NCBI GenBank assembly: GCA_001790855.1
Contig: MGDH01000004.1
Location: 2,350-66,349 of the forward strand
From: Candidatus Schekmanbacteria bacterium RIFCSPLOWO2_02_FULL_38_14
Lineage (GTDB): Bacteria; Schekmanbacteria; GWA2-38-11
Reading direction: 5' to 3'
Length of the DNA stretch: 64,000 nt
Part shown: positions 34,419-42,377 of the stretch, piece by piece
How positions within the stretch are numbered: position 1 is the first letter of the stretch
Layout: each line of letters starts with the position of its first letter
Notes under the pieces: generated by a model
What the model was told of the DNA's origin: nothing
What the model saw: only the letters and a program-made list of their open reading frames with translations
The model's database searches: none
Position numbers and translations under genes: made by a program

Positions 34419-35177
34419 CTAAAAATATGTTGCAGACCGGAGAGGTTCTTCTGTAATGGAGTTTACTCCTCCTACTACAAGAGTAAATTCTCCTTTAATC
34501 TGTTTTCTTTTTAAAAACTCCTTGATTCCATCTGAAATTTGTCCTCTGAAAATCTCTTCATACATTTTTGTAAGTTCCCTGCATATAGCGACCTTCCTGT
34601 CTCCCATCACTTCTTTGATATCCTCCAGTGTCTTTATCAATCGATAGGGAGATTCGAATATGATTATTGTCTCTTCGCTCTCCTTGAATTTTTCAAGATA
34701 AGTTTTTTTTTTGTTCCTTTTTACCGGTAGAAATCCTGAAAAATAAAATCTGCTTGTTGGAAGTCCTGATACAGACAGGGCTGCATTTAAGGCAGAAACC
34801 CCGCAGACAGGAACTATATTAATACCCTGCTCGAGAGACTGCTTTATCAAAAGATATCCCGGGTCTGAAATCCCGGGGGTTCCTGCATCTGAAACAAGAG
34901 CAACATTTTTCCCATTCAAAAGCTCTTTTACAATTAACTTCCCTTTGTATATTTTATTGTGTTCAAAATAGCTAATCAGGGGGTTTTTAATTTGGTAGTG
35001 GTTTAGAAGAATCCTTGTCCGTCTTGTATCTTCTGCTGCGATAATATCTGCTTCTTTTAAAATTCGTATTGCTCTTAGAGTTATATCTTCAAGATTTCCT
35101 ATTGGAGTGCTGACAATGAAAAGGCTGCCCTTCCCTCCATTCATTTTATTATTTTCCATCACTTGCATTTCAACCAA
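34419..35177 (-). CDS. rsmI: 16S rRNA (cytidine1402-2'-O)-methyltransferase
   Basis: A 252-residue tetrapyrrole-methylase-fold enzyme, RsmI, which uses SAM to 2'-O-methylate C1402 in the ribosomal decoding centre. Seen: LFIVSTPIGNLEDITLRAIRIL, ADIIAAEDTRRTRILLNHY, and ALVSDAGTPGISDPGYLL, all diagnostic of RsmI. The frame begins at TTG 35175-35177; ATGs at 35166-35168 and 35157-35159 are alternatives with no better ribosome binding site. It is downstream of the PfkB kinase on the same strand. Confidence 0.93.
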   Translation of the reverse strand: MVEMQVMENNKMNGGKGSLFIVSTPIGNLEDITLRAIRILKEADIIAAEDTRRTRILLNHYQIKNPLISYFEHNKIYKGKLIVKELLNGKNVALVSDAGTPGISDPGYLLIKQSLEQGINIVPVCGVSALNAALSVSGLPTSRFYFSGFLPVKRNKKKTYLEKFKESEETIIIFESPYRLIKTLEDIKEVMGDRKVAICRELTKMYEEIFRGQISDGIKEFLKRKQIKGEFTLVVGGVNSITEEPLRSATYF

Positions 35178-35209
35178 TAAACAATAAACAGATTAAATAT
35201 AATCATAAC

Positions 35210-36136
35210 CTAAATTCCAAATGTCTCATGGAAGTCATCAAAATGAGAAAGTTTTTTAAACTCTTTAAACCTTTTCCTTATTTCATCTTTTTCAAGTCTC
35301 ATCAGACGGTTCAGGCTGAAATCCTCAACTGCAAAGGATGCCATTACACTCCCAAAAATTATCCCCTGTCTTATTGCAGGTTCATCAAACCTGTCTATGG
35401 AAGCTATGTAACCCATAAAACCACCGGCAAAGGTATCACCTGCTCCTGTGGGGTCATTTATTGTATGAAGAGGGTATGCCGGTGTTGCAAAAACTGAGTT
35501 GTCTGAAAACATCATTGCACCATATTCTCCTCTCTTCACAATAATCATTTTGGGACCGTATTTAAGAATCTTCTGTGCAGCCCTGACTATATTTGGCTCC
35601 TTTGCGAACTCTCTTGTTTCACCATCATTTATAATCAGAATGTCAATGTTTGCCATTGCCTTTTTTAATTCATTTGGCTTGCCTTCAATCCAGAAGTTCA
35701 TTGTATCAAGCGCAATAAGTTTGGGCTTTTCAACTGATTTTAATACCTTTGATTGGAGGTCGGGGTCAATATTTGCAAGAAAAACATATTCTGCATTTCT
35801 GTAACTATCAGGAATAACAGGGGTGAAGTTTTCAAATACGTTAAGCTTTGTATCAAGGGTAATAGCCTCGTTTAAGTCATATCCGTATTTCCCTTTCCAC
35901 CTGAAAGTTTTTCCGGGTCTTTTCTGAAGCCCTGATAAATCTATTGACCTGGATTCAAGCAACTTTATGTGAGTCTCAGGAAAATCTTCGCCAACAACAG
36001 CAACAAGTTTTACATCAGTGAAAAAAGACGCTGAAACAGAGAAATATGTTGCTGAGCCTCCCAAAACCTCCTGCACTTCACCAAATGGTGTTTTAACTGA
36101 ATCCAGAGCAACAGAACCAACAACGACAATACTCAT
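35210..36136 (-). CDS. PfkB-family carbohydrate/nucleoside kinase
   Basis: A 308-residue PfkB kinase. The C-terminal signature DPTGAGDTFAGGFMGY near 228-243 contains the anion hole and catalytic Asp. The N-terminal GSVALDSVKTPFGEVQEVLGGSATYFSV is the substrate-lid region with the conserved GG. It phosphorylates a sugar or nucleoside with ATP; ribokinase and adenosine-kinase types cannot be separated here. It sits between a Yip1 membrane protein and rsmI, all on the minus strand. Confidence 0.87.
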   Translation of the reverse strand: MSIVVVGSVALDSVKTPFGEVQEVLGGSATYFSVSASFFTDVKLVAVVGEDFPETHIKLLESRSIDLSGLQKRPGKTFRWKGKYGYDLNEAITLDTKLNVFENFTPVIPDSYRNAEYVFLANIDPDLQSKVLKSVEKPKLIALDTMNFWIEGKPNELKKAMANIDILIINDGETREFAKEPNIVRAAQKILKYGPKMIIVKRGEYGAMMFSDNSVFATPAYPLHTINDPTGAGDTFAGGFMGYIASIDRFDEPAIRQGIIFGSVMASFAVEDFSLNRLMRLEKDEIRKRFKEFKKLSHFDDFHETFGI

Positions 36137-36169
36137 AAGTTCTCCTTAAATTAAGCTATAAGTTATCAG

Positions 36170-36757
36170 TTAAATGAAAATCCTCACTGTATTGAAGGCT
36201 AAAAAGATTAAGATTATCAGAGCAAATAATAAAGTCATAAGAATCATGAAAAGAAGAGGAAATAAATAAACTGCCAAGGTGCGGAACAGAGAAAATTCAT
36301 AAATTCTCTTTATGAGAAAAACCTGCAACCCAATAATCCAGAACACTAATATCAATCCAGAAAAAGCATATAAACTTTCAAGGTTAAAACCATTACAGAT
36401 TAATGAAAGAGGCGTCTTAAATATCCACGGAACAAATGAAAATCCCAAAAGGGTTAAAACTCTGGTCACTTTCTCCTTACGCCCGAAAATTTCAGCAATG
36501 AAATTATAGAGCAAAGAGATTGGAAACAGGAATAAATATAAAAGAAAAAACCTTACAAAAATTCCTGCAGCAAGACTTGCAGTGAAAATTTCTGATGACA
36601 CACCAATACTGCTTCCAATGAAACTGCTCGTTAAAGATAAAGCTGCTATGAATAAGGACAGGAAAAAGAAATTTTTCTCCCTTACAGCCTCAACTCCTTC
36701 TTTTGGTGAGGCAATGATGTAATAAACCATGTCTGTATTTGTAGTGTCTCTTACCAT
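36170..36757 (-). CDS. Yip1-domain integral membrane protein
   Basis: A 195-residue protein with five hydrophobic segments (about 29-50, 58-85, 98-115, 123-145 and 160-190). The layout, beginning with IIASPKEGVEAVREK and ending in two long helices, matches bacterial Yip1-family proteins of unknown role. It starts one base after the sppA stop, so the two are cotranscribed. No active-site motif is visible. Confidence 0.7.
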   Translation of the reverse strand: MVRDTTNTDMVYYIIASPKEGVEAVREKNFFFLSLFIAALSLTSSFIGSSIGVSSEIFTASLAAGIFVRFFLLYLFLFPISLLYNFIAEIFGRKEKVTRVLTLLGFSFVPWIFKTPLSLICNGFNLESLYAFSGLILVFWIIGLQVFLIKRIYEFSLFRTLAVYLFPLLFMILMTLLFALIILIFLAFNTVRIFI

Positions 36758-36758
36758 C

Positions 36759-37760
36759 TTACCTGACAGGAGAAAACATTCTTTCTAAATCATTTATATA
36801 AGCAAATTGGGGAAGGTACTGGTATTTGACAGGAGATTCCTGTTCAATCTGAAAAGGGTTTGTTTTGAGATTTGCCATATTGGATAAAAGTTCGAAAATC
36901 TGTTCAAGAGGCTTGACTGGTTCCTTAATAATCAAAGGTTCTCCTTTTATCCCTGCAAGCTTTCCGGCAATCAATTTTGCATCTTCAAAACCACCAAGCT
37001 CATCGACAAATTTAATCTTTTTCGCCTGTTCTCCGCTGAAGATTCTTCCATCAGCAAACCTCTTTACCTCTTCCGGACTAATATGTCTTCCTTCTGAAAC
37101 TGCACCCAAAAACTGGGAATAGACATTATCAACAGTATCCTGAAGAATCTCTTTTTCTTCTTTTGATAACTCTTTCCAGACAGAAAGTATATCCTTGTAT
37201 TGTCCGCTTTTAACTATATTGTATTTAATACCATACTTATCCATAAAATCCTTAATGTTTAAAGAACCTATATAAACCCCTACGCTTCCTGTAATTGTTC
37301 CACGGTTGGCAACTATTTTATCAGCTCCGCAGGCAATATAATATGCCCCTGAAGCAGCTATGTCACCAAAGGATGCAACTACCTTTATCCCTTTTTTTCT
37401 CGCCTTTTTAACCTCATCATATATCTCCTGGGTTGCACCAACAGTCCCGCCAGGACTGTTAATCCTGAGTATGATTGCTTTAACTCTTGGGTTTTTGGCG
37501 CAGGTTCTTATTCTGTCAACAACAGCATCAGCTCCTCTAAATCTTACTCCAAAAGGGATAGAGGTTGGCTGGAAGGAAATCTCACCGTAAATATCAACCA
37601 CAGCAATTCCTTCTTTGGATGGCATTCTGCTAAAGAAACCGCTGCTATTCTCCTCATTATCCTTTTCATTAACTCCTTTTCTGAGAAGCAAAGCGCCAAT
37701 AATTACAGATAAAATGCAGAGGATTAATATGATTGAAGTTAGAACTCTCTCTTTTCTCAT
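36759..37760 (-). CDS. sppA: Signal peptide peptidase SppA (36K type)
   Basis: About 333 residues from the ATG at 37758-37760, placed just before the hydrophobic anchor (RVLTSIILILCILSVIIGALLL); the frame is open 19 codons further to 37817. A membrane-bound serine protease of family S49 that digests cleaved signal peptides. The nucleophile serine is in GDIAASGAYYIACGAD, and the general-base lysine probably in IVKSGQYKDI. The domain is followed by GRIFSGEQAKKIKFVDELGG. GGAGG lies upstream but 12 bases away, so the start is not certain. Confidence 0.9.
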   Translation of the reverse strand: MRKERVLTSIILILCILSVIIGALLLRKGVNEKDNEENSSGFFSRMPSKEGIAVVDIYGEISFQPTSIPFGVRFRGADAVVDRIRTCAKNPRVKAIILRINSPGGTVGATQEIYDEVKKARKKGIKVVASFGDIAASGAYYIACGADKIVANRGTITGSVGVYIGSLNIKDFMDKYGIKYNIVKSGQYKDILSVWKELSKEEKEILQDTVDNVYSQFLGAVSEGRHISPEEVKRFADGRIFSGEQAKKIKFVDELGGFEDAKLIAGKLAGIKGEPLIIKEPVKPLEQIFELLSNMANLKTNPFQIEQESPVKYQYLPQFAYINDLERMFSPVR

Positions 37761-37863
37761 TATTTTTCCAAACCTCCAATATTGTTGTGAGTATAATTTA
37801 AGAACCTCCCTTGTCAATTAAAAACTATGGTCTTTTTTATGTCTGTTATATAAAATATTGTTT

Positions 37864-38316
37864 ATGAAAAAAGTTTTTTGCCACATTTCTGAAAACATAG
37901 AAGAGATTTCCGAATGCTACAGGATACGCAGAGAAGTCTTTGTCAGAGAACAGAAGCTTTTTAAAAACTCTGACAGAGACAAATTTGACAAAAACGCCAT
38001 TCACATTTGCGCTGAATATAATGGTGAAATAGTTGGAACAGTGAGAGTATTTGAAATAAAGGATGGGGTATGGTTTGGCGGAAGGCTCGCAGTTTTGAAA
38101 AAAGCAAGAAGAGGAGATACTGCAAAGCTTCTTGTTAAAAAAGCAGTTCAAACAGCTAAAAGCAAAGCTGCAAAGAAATTTCTTGCATGGGTTCAGGAGG
38201 CAAATGTGAATTTTTTTTTAAGACTTGGATGGAAAAAAACTGGCAGAGAAAAAATTTATTTAGGTAAATCTCATCAGCTAATGGAGGCAAACCTTTCTTT
38301 ATCCTCTGAAAAATAA
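37864..38316 (+). CDS. GNAT-family N-acetyltransferase (nitrogen-starvation type)
   Basis: About 150 residues. Starts are ATG 37864 or TTG 37858, neither with a strong ribosome binding site. It has the GNAT layout: CYRIRREVFVREQKLF near the N-terminus, GEIVGTVRVFEIKDGVWFGGRLAVLKKARRG as the acetyl-CoA region, and NFFLRLGWKKTGRE near the end. This arrangement recalls the MSMEG_0567/Sll0786-type acetyltransferases. The substrate is unknown. It is convergent with a response-regulator gene. Confidence 0.75.
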   Translation: MKKVFCHISENIEEISECYRIRREVFVREQKLFKNSDRDKFDKNAIHICAEYNGEIVGTVRVFEIKDGVWFGGRLAVLKKARRGDTAKLLVKKAVQTAKSKAAKKFLAWVQEANVNFFLRLGWKKTGREKIYLGKSHQLMEANLSLSSEK

Positions 38317-38343
38317 AGCGGAGATCTCTAAATTACACTAAAC

Positions 38344-38712
38344 TCAGAGCCCTAATATTTTATCAACCACTGCAGAAAGCTCATTGATGTCAACCGGCTT
38401 ATGAAGGTAATCAAATGCACCCAAGTTTAGCACTTTTACATACGAATTCATTTCACCATATGCTGTTAAAACAACAACTTTAGGGGTTTTGTTATTATCT
38501 TTTAATTTTTTCAAAAACTCGATGCCATCCATTACTGGCATCCTTATATCAGTCAGTACCAAATCAAATTCTTTTTTCTCAACCTCATTGAAACCTTCAA
38601 GCCCGTTTTGAACTGCTGTAACTTCAAAAGATCGCTTGGTAAAATACTTGATCAGGAAATCTCTGTAGAGGTCATCATCCTCAACAATTAGAACAGATTT
38701 TTTTTCTTCCAT
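38344..38712 (-). CDS. Stand-alone response regulator receiver
   Basis: A 122-residue CheY-like receiver with no output domain: VEDDDLYRDFL has the acidic pair near 11-13, LVLTDIRMPVMDGIEFL the phospho-acceptor Asp near 56, VVLTAYGE the Thr, and YLHKPVD the Lys. It may be a phospho-relay partner of one of the two kinases at 16-20 kb or of one elsewhere. Confidence 0.88.
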   Translation of the reverse strand: MEEKKSVLIVEDDDLYRDFLIKYFTKRSFEVTAVQNGLEGFNEVEKKEFDLVLTDIRMPVMDGIEFLKKLKDNNKTPKVVVLTAYGEMNSYVKVLNLGAFDYLHKPVDINELSAVVDKILGL

Positions 38713-38852
38713 TTATGCCAATATTTAGATTTAAAACAGTTGAAAAACTAATATATTAACCAAAGCTTACCATCAAAAGTCAAGGTATTAATAAATAGAT
38801 ACCTTTTGTTTAGACACCTTGAATTCTCCAGTCTATATGACAAACCTATTTT

Positions 38853-39014
38853 GTCATTGCCTGCCTGCGGTAGGCAGGCGAGCGACCCCTTCGACATGCT
38901 CAGGATAAATTTTGGGAGCGTGGCAATCTCGTCTTTTAGCTGAAAGCTATCAGCTTTATAATTCGAGATTACTTCGTCGCTCCTGCCTGCCGGCAGGTTG
39001 CTCCTCGTAATGAC
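38853..39014. repeat. GTCATTGCGAG palindromic element, copy 6, with nested palindromes
   Basis: The longest copy. GTCATTG is followed by an inserted CCTGCCTGCGGTAGGCAGG palindrome before GCGAGCGACC resumes. The right half contains another CCTGCCTGCCGGCAGG before GTTGCTCCTCGTAATGAC. The core holds AGCTGAAAGCTATCAGCTTT. The 367-base gap around it, between the response regulator and aminotransferase genes, has no gene. Confidence 0.85.
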
Positions 39015-39079
39015 AATTGTAGGACAACTTCTATCTGTCGCGGTGGTAGTTAGTTTTCTAAGTTTTCAAACCTGCTCTT

Positions 39080-40273
39080 CTAAGACAGCTTTCCTACAAA
39101 CTCTTCTATTCTGTCCAGCCCTTTTTTAATGTTATCCATTGAGGTAGCATAAGAAAGCCTGATATAGGCATCATCTCCAAATGCAACTCCTGGAACTACA
39201 GCTACTTTTACTTCTGTCAAGAGAAGTTCAGAAAGGTCTGATGAGGAATTAATTGTTCTGTCATTCAATTTTTTACCATAAAGTTTTGAGAAATTAGGGA
39301 AGGCATAGAAAGCCCCCTGAGGGTTAAAACAGGATACCCCCTTTATTGAGTTTAATCTCTTTACAATATATTTTCTTCTCTCATCAAAAGCCTTAACCAT
39401 TTCTTCAACCGCTTTCTGGTCTCCGCGAAGAGCTTCAACGCTTGCCTTCTGTGAAATTGAGGTTGGATTTGATGTGCTCTGGCTTTGTATGTTTACAATT
39501 GCAGAAATCACATCCTTATTCCCTGCAACATAGCCAATTCTCCATCCGGTCATTGAATATGTTTTTGAAACACCATTCACTACAAGTGTGTTTTCTTTTA
39601 TCTTATCTGACAAAGAGGCAATGCTTACATGTTTGAATCCATCATAAACCATTCTTTCATAGATTTCATCAGAAATTATAATAAGATTGCTTTTTAGTGC
39701 GATCTCTGCAATTTCCTCAAGATGCTTTGCCTCATAACTTCCTCCGGTTGGATTTGATGGGCTATTAATTACAACTGCTTTTGTTTTTGAAGTAATATGC
39801 TTTTTGAAGTCATCACCTGTCATTCTGAAGCCATTTTCTTCTTTTGTTGGAACAATTACAGGAGTTCCGCCTGCAAGAATTACCTGGTCAGGATAGGAGA
39901 CCCAGTAAGGGGCAGGGATTATAACCTCGTCTCCCCCTTCAAACAAAACCTGAGCTATATTATAAAGAACATCCTTTGCTCCGGCACAGATTACAACCTG
40001 GCTCCTCTCATATTTTAAATTATTATCCTTTTTAAACTTCTCTACGACCGCATCCCTCAGGTCATCTATTCCTGCAGATGGCGTATATTTTGTAAATCCT
40101 GATTTTATGGCTTTTATTCCAGCTTCTTTAATATTCTCTGGAGTATCAAAATCAGGTTCTCCAGCACCAAATCCTACCACATCAATCCCTTCTGCCTTCA
40201 TTTTGTTAGCCTTTGCTGTAATAGCCAATGTTGGTGAAGGCTTAATACTCATCGCTCTCTTTGTAAGCTTCAT
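39080..40273 (-). CDS. Aspartate aminotransferase, class I (subgroup I-gamma)
   Basis: About 397 residues from the ATG at 40271-40273, with AAGGAG seven bases upstream (a GTG two codons earlier is also open). PLP enzyme with the family segments GAGEPDFDTP, INSPSNPTGGSYE, ISDEIYERMVYDG and the PLP-lysine motif VNGVSKTYSMTGWRIGY. It transfers the amino group of aspartate to 2-oxoglutarate; prephenate as a second acceptor is known in this subgroup. It is monocistronic, followed by repeats on both sides. Confidence 0.9.
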   Translation of the reverse strand: MKLTKRAMSIKPSPTLAITAKANKMKAEGIDVVGFGAGEPDFDTPENIKEAGIKAIKSGFTKYTPSAGIDDLRDAVVEKFKKDNNLKYERSQVVICAGAKDVLYNIAQVLFEGGDEVIIPAPYWVSYPDQVILAGGTPVIVPTKEENGFRMTGDDFKKHITSKTKAVVINSPSNPTGGSYEAKHLEEIAEIALKSNLIIISDEIYERMVYDGFKHVSIASLSDKIKENTLVVNGVSKTYSMTGWRIGYVAGNKDVISAIVNIQSQSTSNPTSISQKASVEALRGDQKAVEEMVKAFDERRKYIVKRLNSIKGVSCFNPQGAFYAFPNFSKLYGKKLNDRTINSSSDLSELLLTEVKVAVVPGVAFGDDAYIRLSYATSMDNIKKGLDRIEEFVGKLS

Positions 40274-40386
40274 TTCCACACTCCTTAAAATAAAAAATAC
40301 TTACTTTTTGAAACGGAAATGATAATAAGAAAAAGAGAATTTTTAGTCAATGAATTTTTGGAAGGTTTTTAAACTATTTCACAAAC

Positions 40387-40482
40387 GTCATTGCGAGAAG
40401 CGATAGCGACGAAGCAATCTCATTTTCAAACTTTCGGCTAAAAGATTAGGAAGGGAGATTGCTTCGCTTCGCTCGCAATGAC
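40387..40482. repeat. GTCATTGCGAG palindromic element, copy 7
   Basis: Begins GTCATTGCGAGAAGCGATAG and ends CTTCGCTCGCAATGAC; internal AGCAATCTC and GAGATTGC. It lies about 20 bases upstream of the ubiE start, in the divergent gap between the aminotransferase and ubiE genes. Confidence 0.9.
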
Positions 40483-40501
40483 ACTGACCTGGAGCTAAGT
40501 T

Positions 40502-41245
40502 TTGGAAAAGAATAAAGAGTTCATAAGAAAGATGTTTTCCTCTATATCCTCAAGGTATGACTTCTTAAACCATCTTTTAAGCCTTGGGTTTGACAGGAAA
40601 TGGAGAGAAAATACTGCAAAATCCATTCTGTCTGATGGCTCAAGCAGAGTTCTTGATGTATGCGCCGGTACTCTTGACTTATCAATAGCTGTCTCATCAT
40701 ACAATGGTTTTAATGGTATGGTAGTTGGAACTGATTTCTGTAAGGAGATGATAGAGATTGGGAAAAAGAAAATATCAGAAAGCAATCAGCTTTCAGCTAT
40801 CAGCAGTCAGACCTCAGAACTCAAAACTCAAAACTCAAAGCTTATACCTCTCTGCGCTGACACACTGCATCTGCCCTTCAAAGACAACTCCTTTGATGCC
40901 ATTACCTCTGCTTTCGGGATAAGGAACATTCAGAACCTAAGAAATGCTCTGATTGAGATGCGAAGGGTTATAAGAAATGGCGGGAAAGCTGTCATACTTG
41001 AATTCTACCGCCCCAAAAACTCTCTCCTTTTTTCCCTATATCTTTTTTATTTCAGAAACATTCTTCCTTCATTGGGAAGAATAATCTCAGGAGATAAGAA
41101 AGCCTACTCTTACCTCAGGGATTCAGTAACAGCATTCCTTACACAGGAAGAGATGAAAAAAGAAATGGAACTTGCCGGGTTTAAAAATGTAGGTTATGAA
41201 AATTTAACTTTTGGAATAGTGACTATCCATATTGGAAGAAAATGA
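40502..41245 (+). CDS. ubiE: UbiE/MenG quinone C-methyltransferase with repeat insertion
   Basis: A 247-residue SAM methyltransferase methylating demethylmenaquinone (or the ubiquinone ring). It starts at TTG 40502 after GGAG. UbiE motifs: RYDFLNHLLSLGFDRKWR, VLDVCAGTLDLS (SAM motif I), AFGIRNIQNL, and NGGKAVILEF. Between the SAM half (KKISE) and LCADTLHLPF are about 21 extra residues (40781-40841) encoding an AGCTTTCAGCTATCAGC-type repeat, also found in the core of the dispersed elements. The frame survives. It overlaps the UbiA-like gene by four bases. Confidence 0.88.
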   Translation: MEKNKEFIRKMFSSISSRYDFLNHLLSLGFDRKWRENTAKSILSDGSSRVLDVCAGTLDLSIAVSSYNGFNGMVVGTDFCKEMIEIGKKKISESNQLSAISSQTSELKTQNSKLIPLCADTLHLPFKDNSFDAITSAFGIRNIQNLRNALIEMRRVIRNGGKAVILEFYRPKNSLLFSLYLFYFRNILPSLGRIISGDKKAYSYLRDSVTAFLTQEEMKKEMELAGFKNVGYENLTFGIVTIHIGRK

Positions 41246-42105
41246 GCTTTTTGAAAGAAATTAAAACTTTTTTTACAGACATAAAAATTGAGCATACTGT
41301 CTTTGCCCTTCCCTTTGCGGTAATGAGCGCCTTCATAGCCTCAGAAGGGATTCCTCAGAAAGAGAAAATCTTCTGGATAATAATTGCAATGATTGGAGCA
41401 AGAAGCTGGGCAATGGCATTTAACAGGGTTGCTGATTCAGGGCTTGATGCTGTAAATCCGCGAACAAAAAACAGGGCAATCCCTTCAGGGCTGTTGAGCA
41501 AGCAGAAAATGTGGGTATTCGGGATATTTTCAATCCTGATTTTTGAGTTTGCAGCCTACAGTCTTAACAGGTTAGCCTTTATTCTTTCACCATTAGCTCT
41601 TCTTATTATTTCTTTCTATTCCTACACCAAACGTTTTACCTCGCTATCTCACCTTTTTTTAGGACTCTCTCTGAGCATTGCCCCTGTTGGCGCATGGGTT
41701 GCAATTAGAGAAGAGATTTCCATTGTATCAGCAGAGCTTGCCCTTGCAGTAATGCTCTGGACAGCAGGGTTTGACATACTATATTCACTTCAAGACCTTG
41801 ACTTTGACAGAACCTATGGACTTTATTCCATACCAAAAAAAATCGGTGTTAAAAATTCACTCACCCTTTCAAAATCCCTTCATATCCTGACTGTCCTGAT
41901 ACTCTTTTCCGTCATCTTTTTTTCTTTTCTTGGAAAAATCTATCTCCTTGGAGTTATTCTCTCTTCTTTTTTCCTTATCTATGAACACCTCTTAATTAAA
42001 GAAAATGACCTCTCAAAAATCAACAAAGCCTTCTTCAATATGAATGGTATTGTAAGCTTAACTTTGATGTTTTTTACCATTGTAGATTGTTTGTTTGGAA
42101 AGTAA
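41242..42105 (+). CDS. UbiA-family prenyltransferase (MqnP/UbiA type)
   Basis: A 287-residue membrane prenyltransferase with about eight helices. The first Asp-rich motif is NRVADSGLDAVNPRTKNR near 68-85, the second SLQDLDFDRTYG near 180-191, both binding the prenyl diphosphate with Mg. It attaches a polyprenyl tail to an aromatic acid. Next to UbiE and without other ubi genes, it fits MqnP of the futalosine menaquinone route as well as 4-hydroxybenzoate polyprenyltransferase. It starts within the ubiE stop (ATGA). Confidence 0.88.
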   Translation: MSFLKEIKTFFTDIKIEHTVFALPFAVMSAFIASEGIPQKEKIFWIIIAMIGARSWAMAFNRVADSGLDAVNPRTKNRAIPSGLLSKQKMWVFGIFSILIFEFAAYSLNRLAFILSPLALLIISFYSYTKRFTSLSHLFLGLSLSIAPVGAWVAIREEISIVSAELALAVMLWTAGFDILYSLQDLDFDRTYGLYSIPKKIGVKNSLTLSKSLHILTVLILFSVIFFSFLGKIYLLGVILSSFFLIYEHLLIKENDLSKINKAFFNMNGIVSLTLMFFTIVDCLFGK

Positions 42106-42168
42106 ATTTTTTAATTGGCTGGAGTTGAGGAAAGAGTTATACTCTTTAAAAAATGATCATTATCATCT

Positions 42169-42377
42169 TTAATCTTTAGAAAAAAGCTTATAGGTATAAA
42201 ATTTACCCTTCTGAATCTCTTCCTCTTGAAGCAATACTCTTTTTGAATTTTATCTTTCCACTGTCATCTTTCTCTTCTCTTGTGATGTAAAATCCCTTTA
42301 TCCCGTATTTCGGGGCTTGTCTGCCATGTCAAAATTGCCTTCTTCCCATCTAATTTCGCATTAAAGGATATAACCTC
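42169..42377 (-). pseudogene. Cut-off C-terminal domain of the LVIVD protein
   Basis: Just past the stop of the upstream gene the minus strand still encodes, in two other frames, VISFNAKLDGKKAILTWQTSPEIRDKG, then GFYITREEKDDSGKIKFKK...RGRDSEG, then GKFYTYKLFSKD and a stop at 42169-42171. This is the fibronectin-like domain often found at the C-terminus of secreted proteins (pattern SFxAxxxxxxxxLxWxTxxEIxxxGF). At least two frameshifts and the earlier stop separate it from the gene. It is either a recent pseudogenised tail or a set of sequencing errors. Confidence 0.7.
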
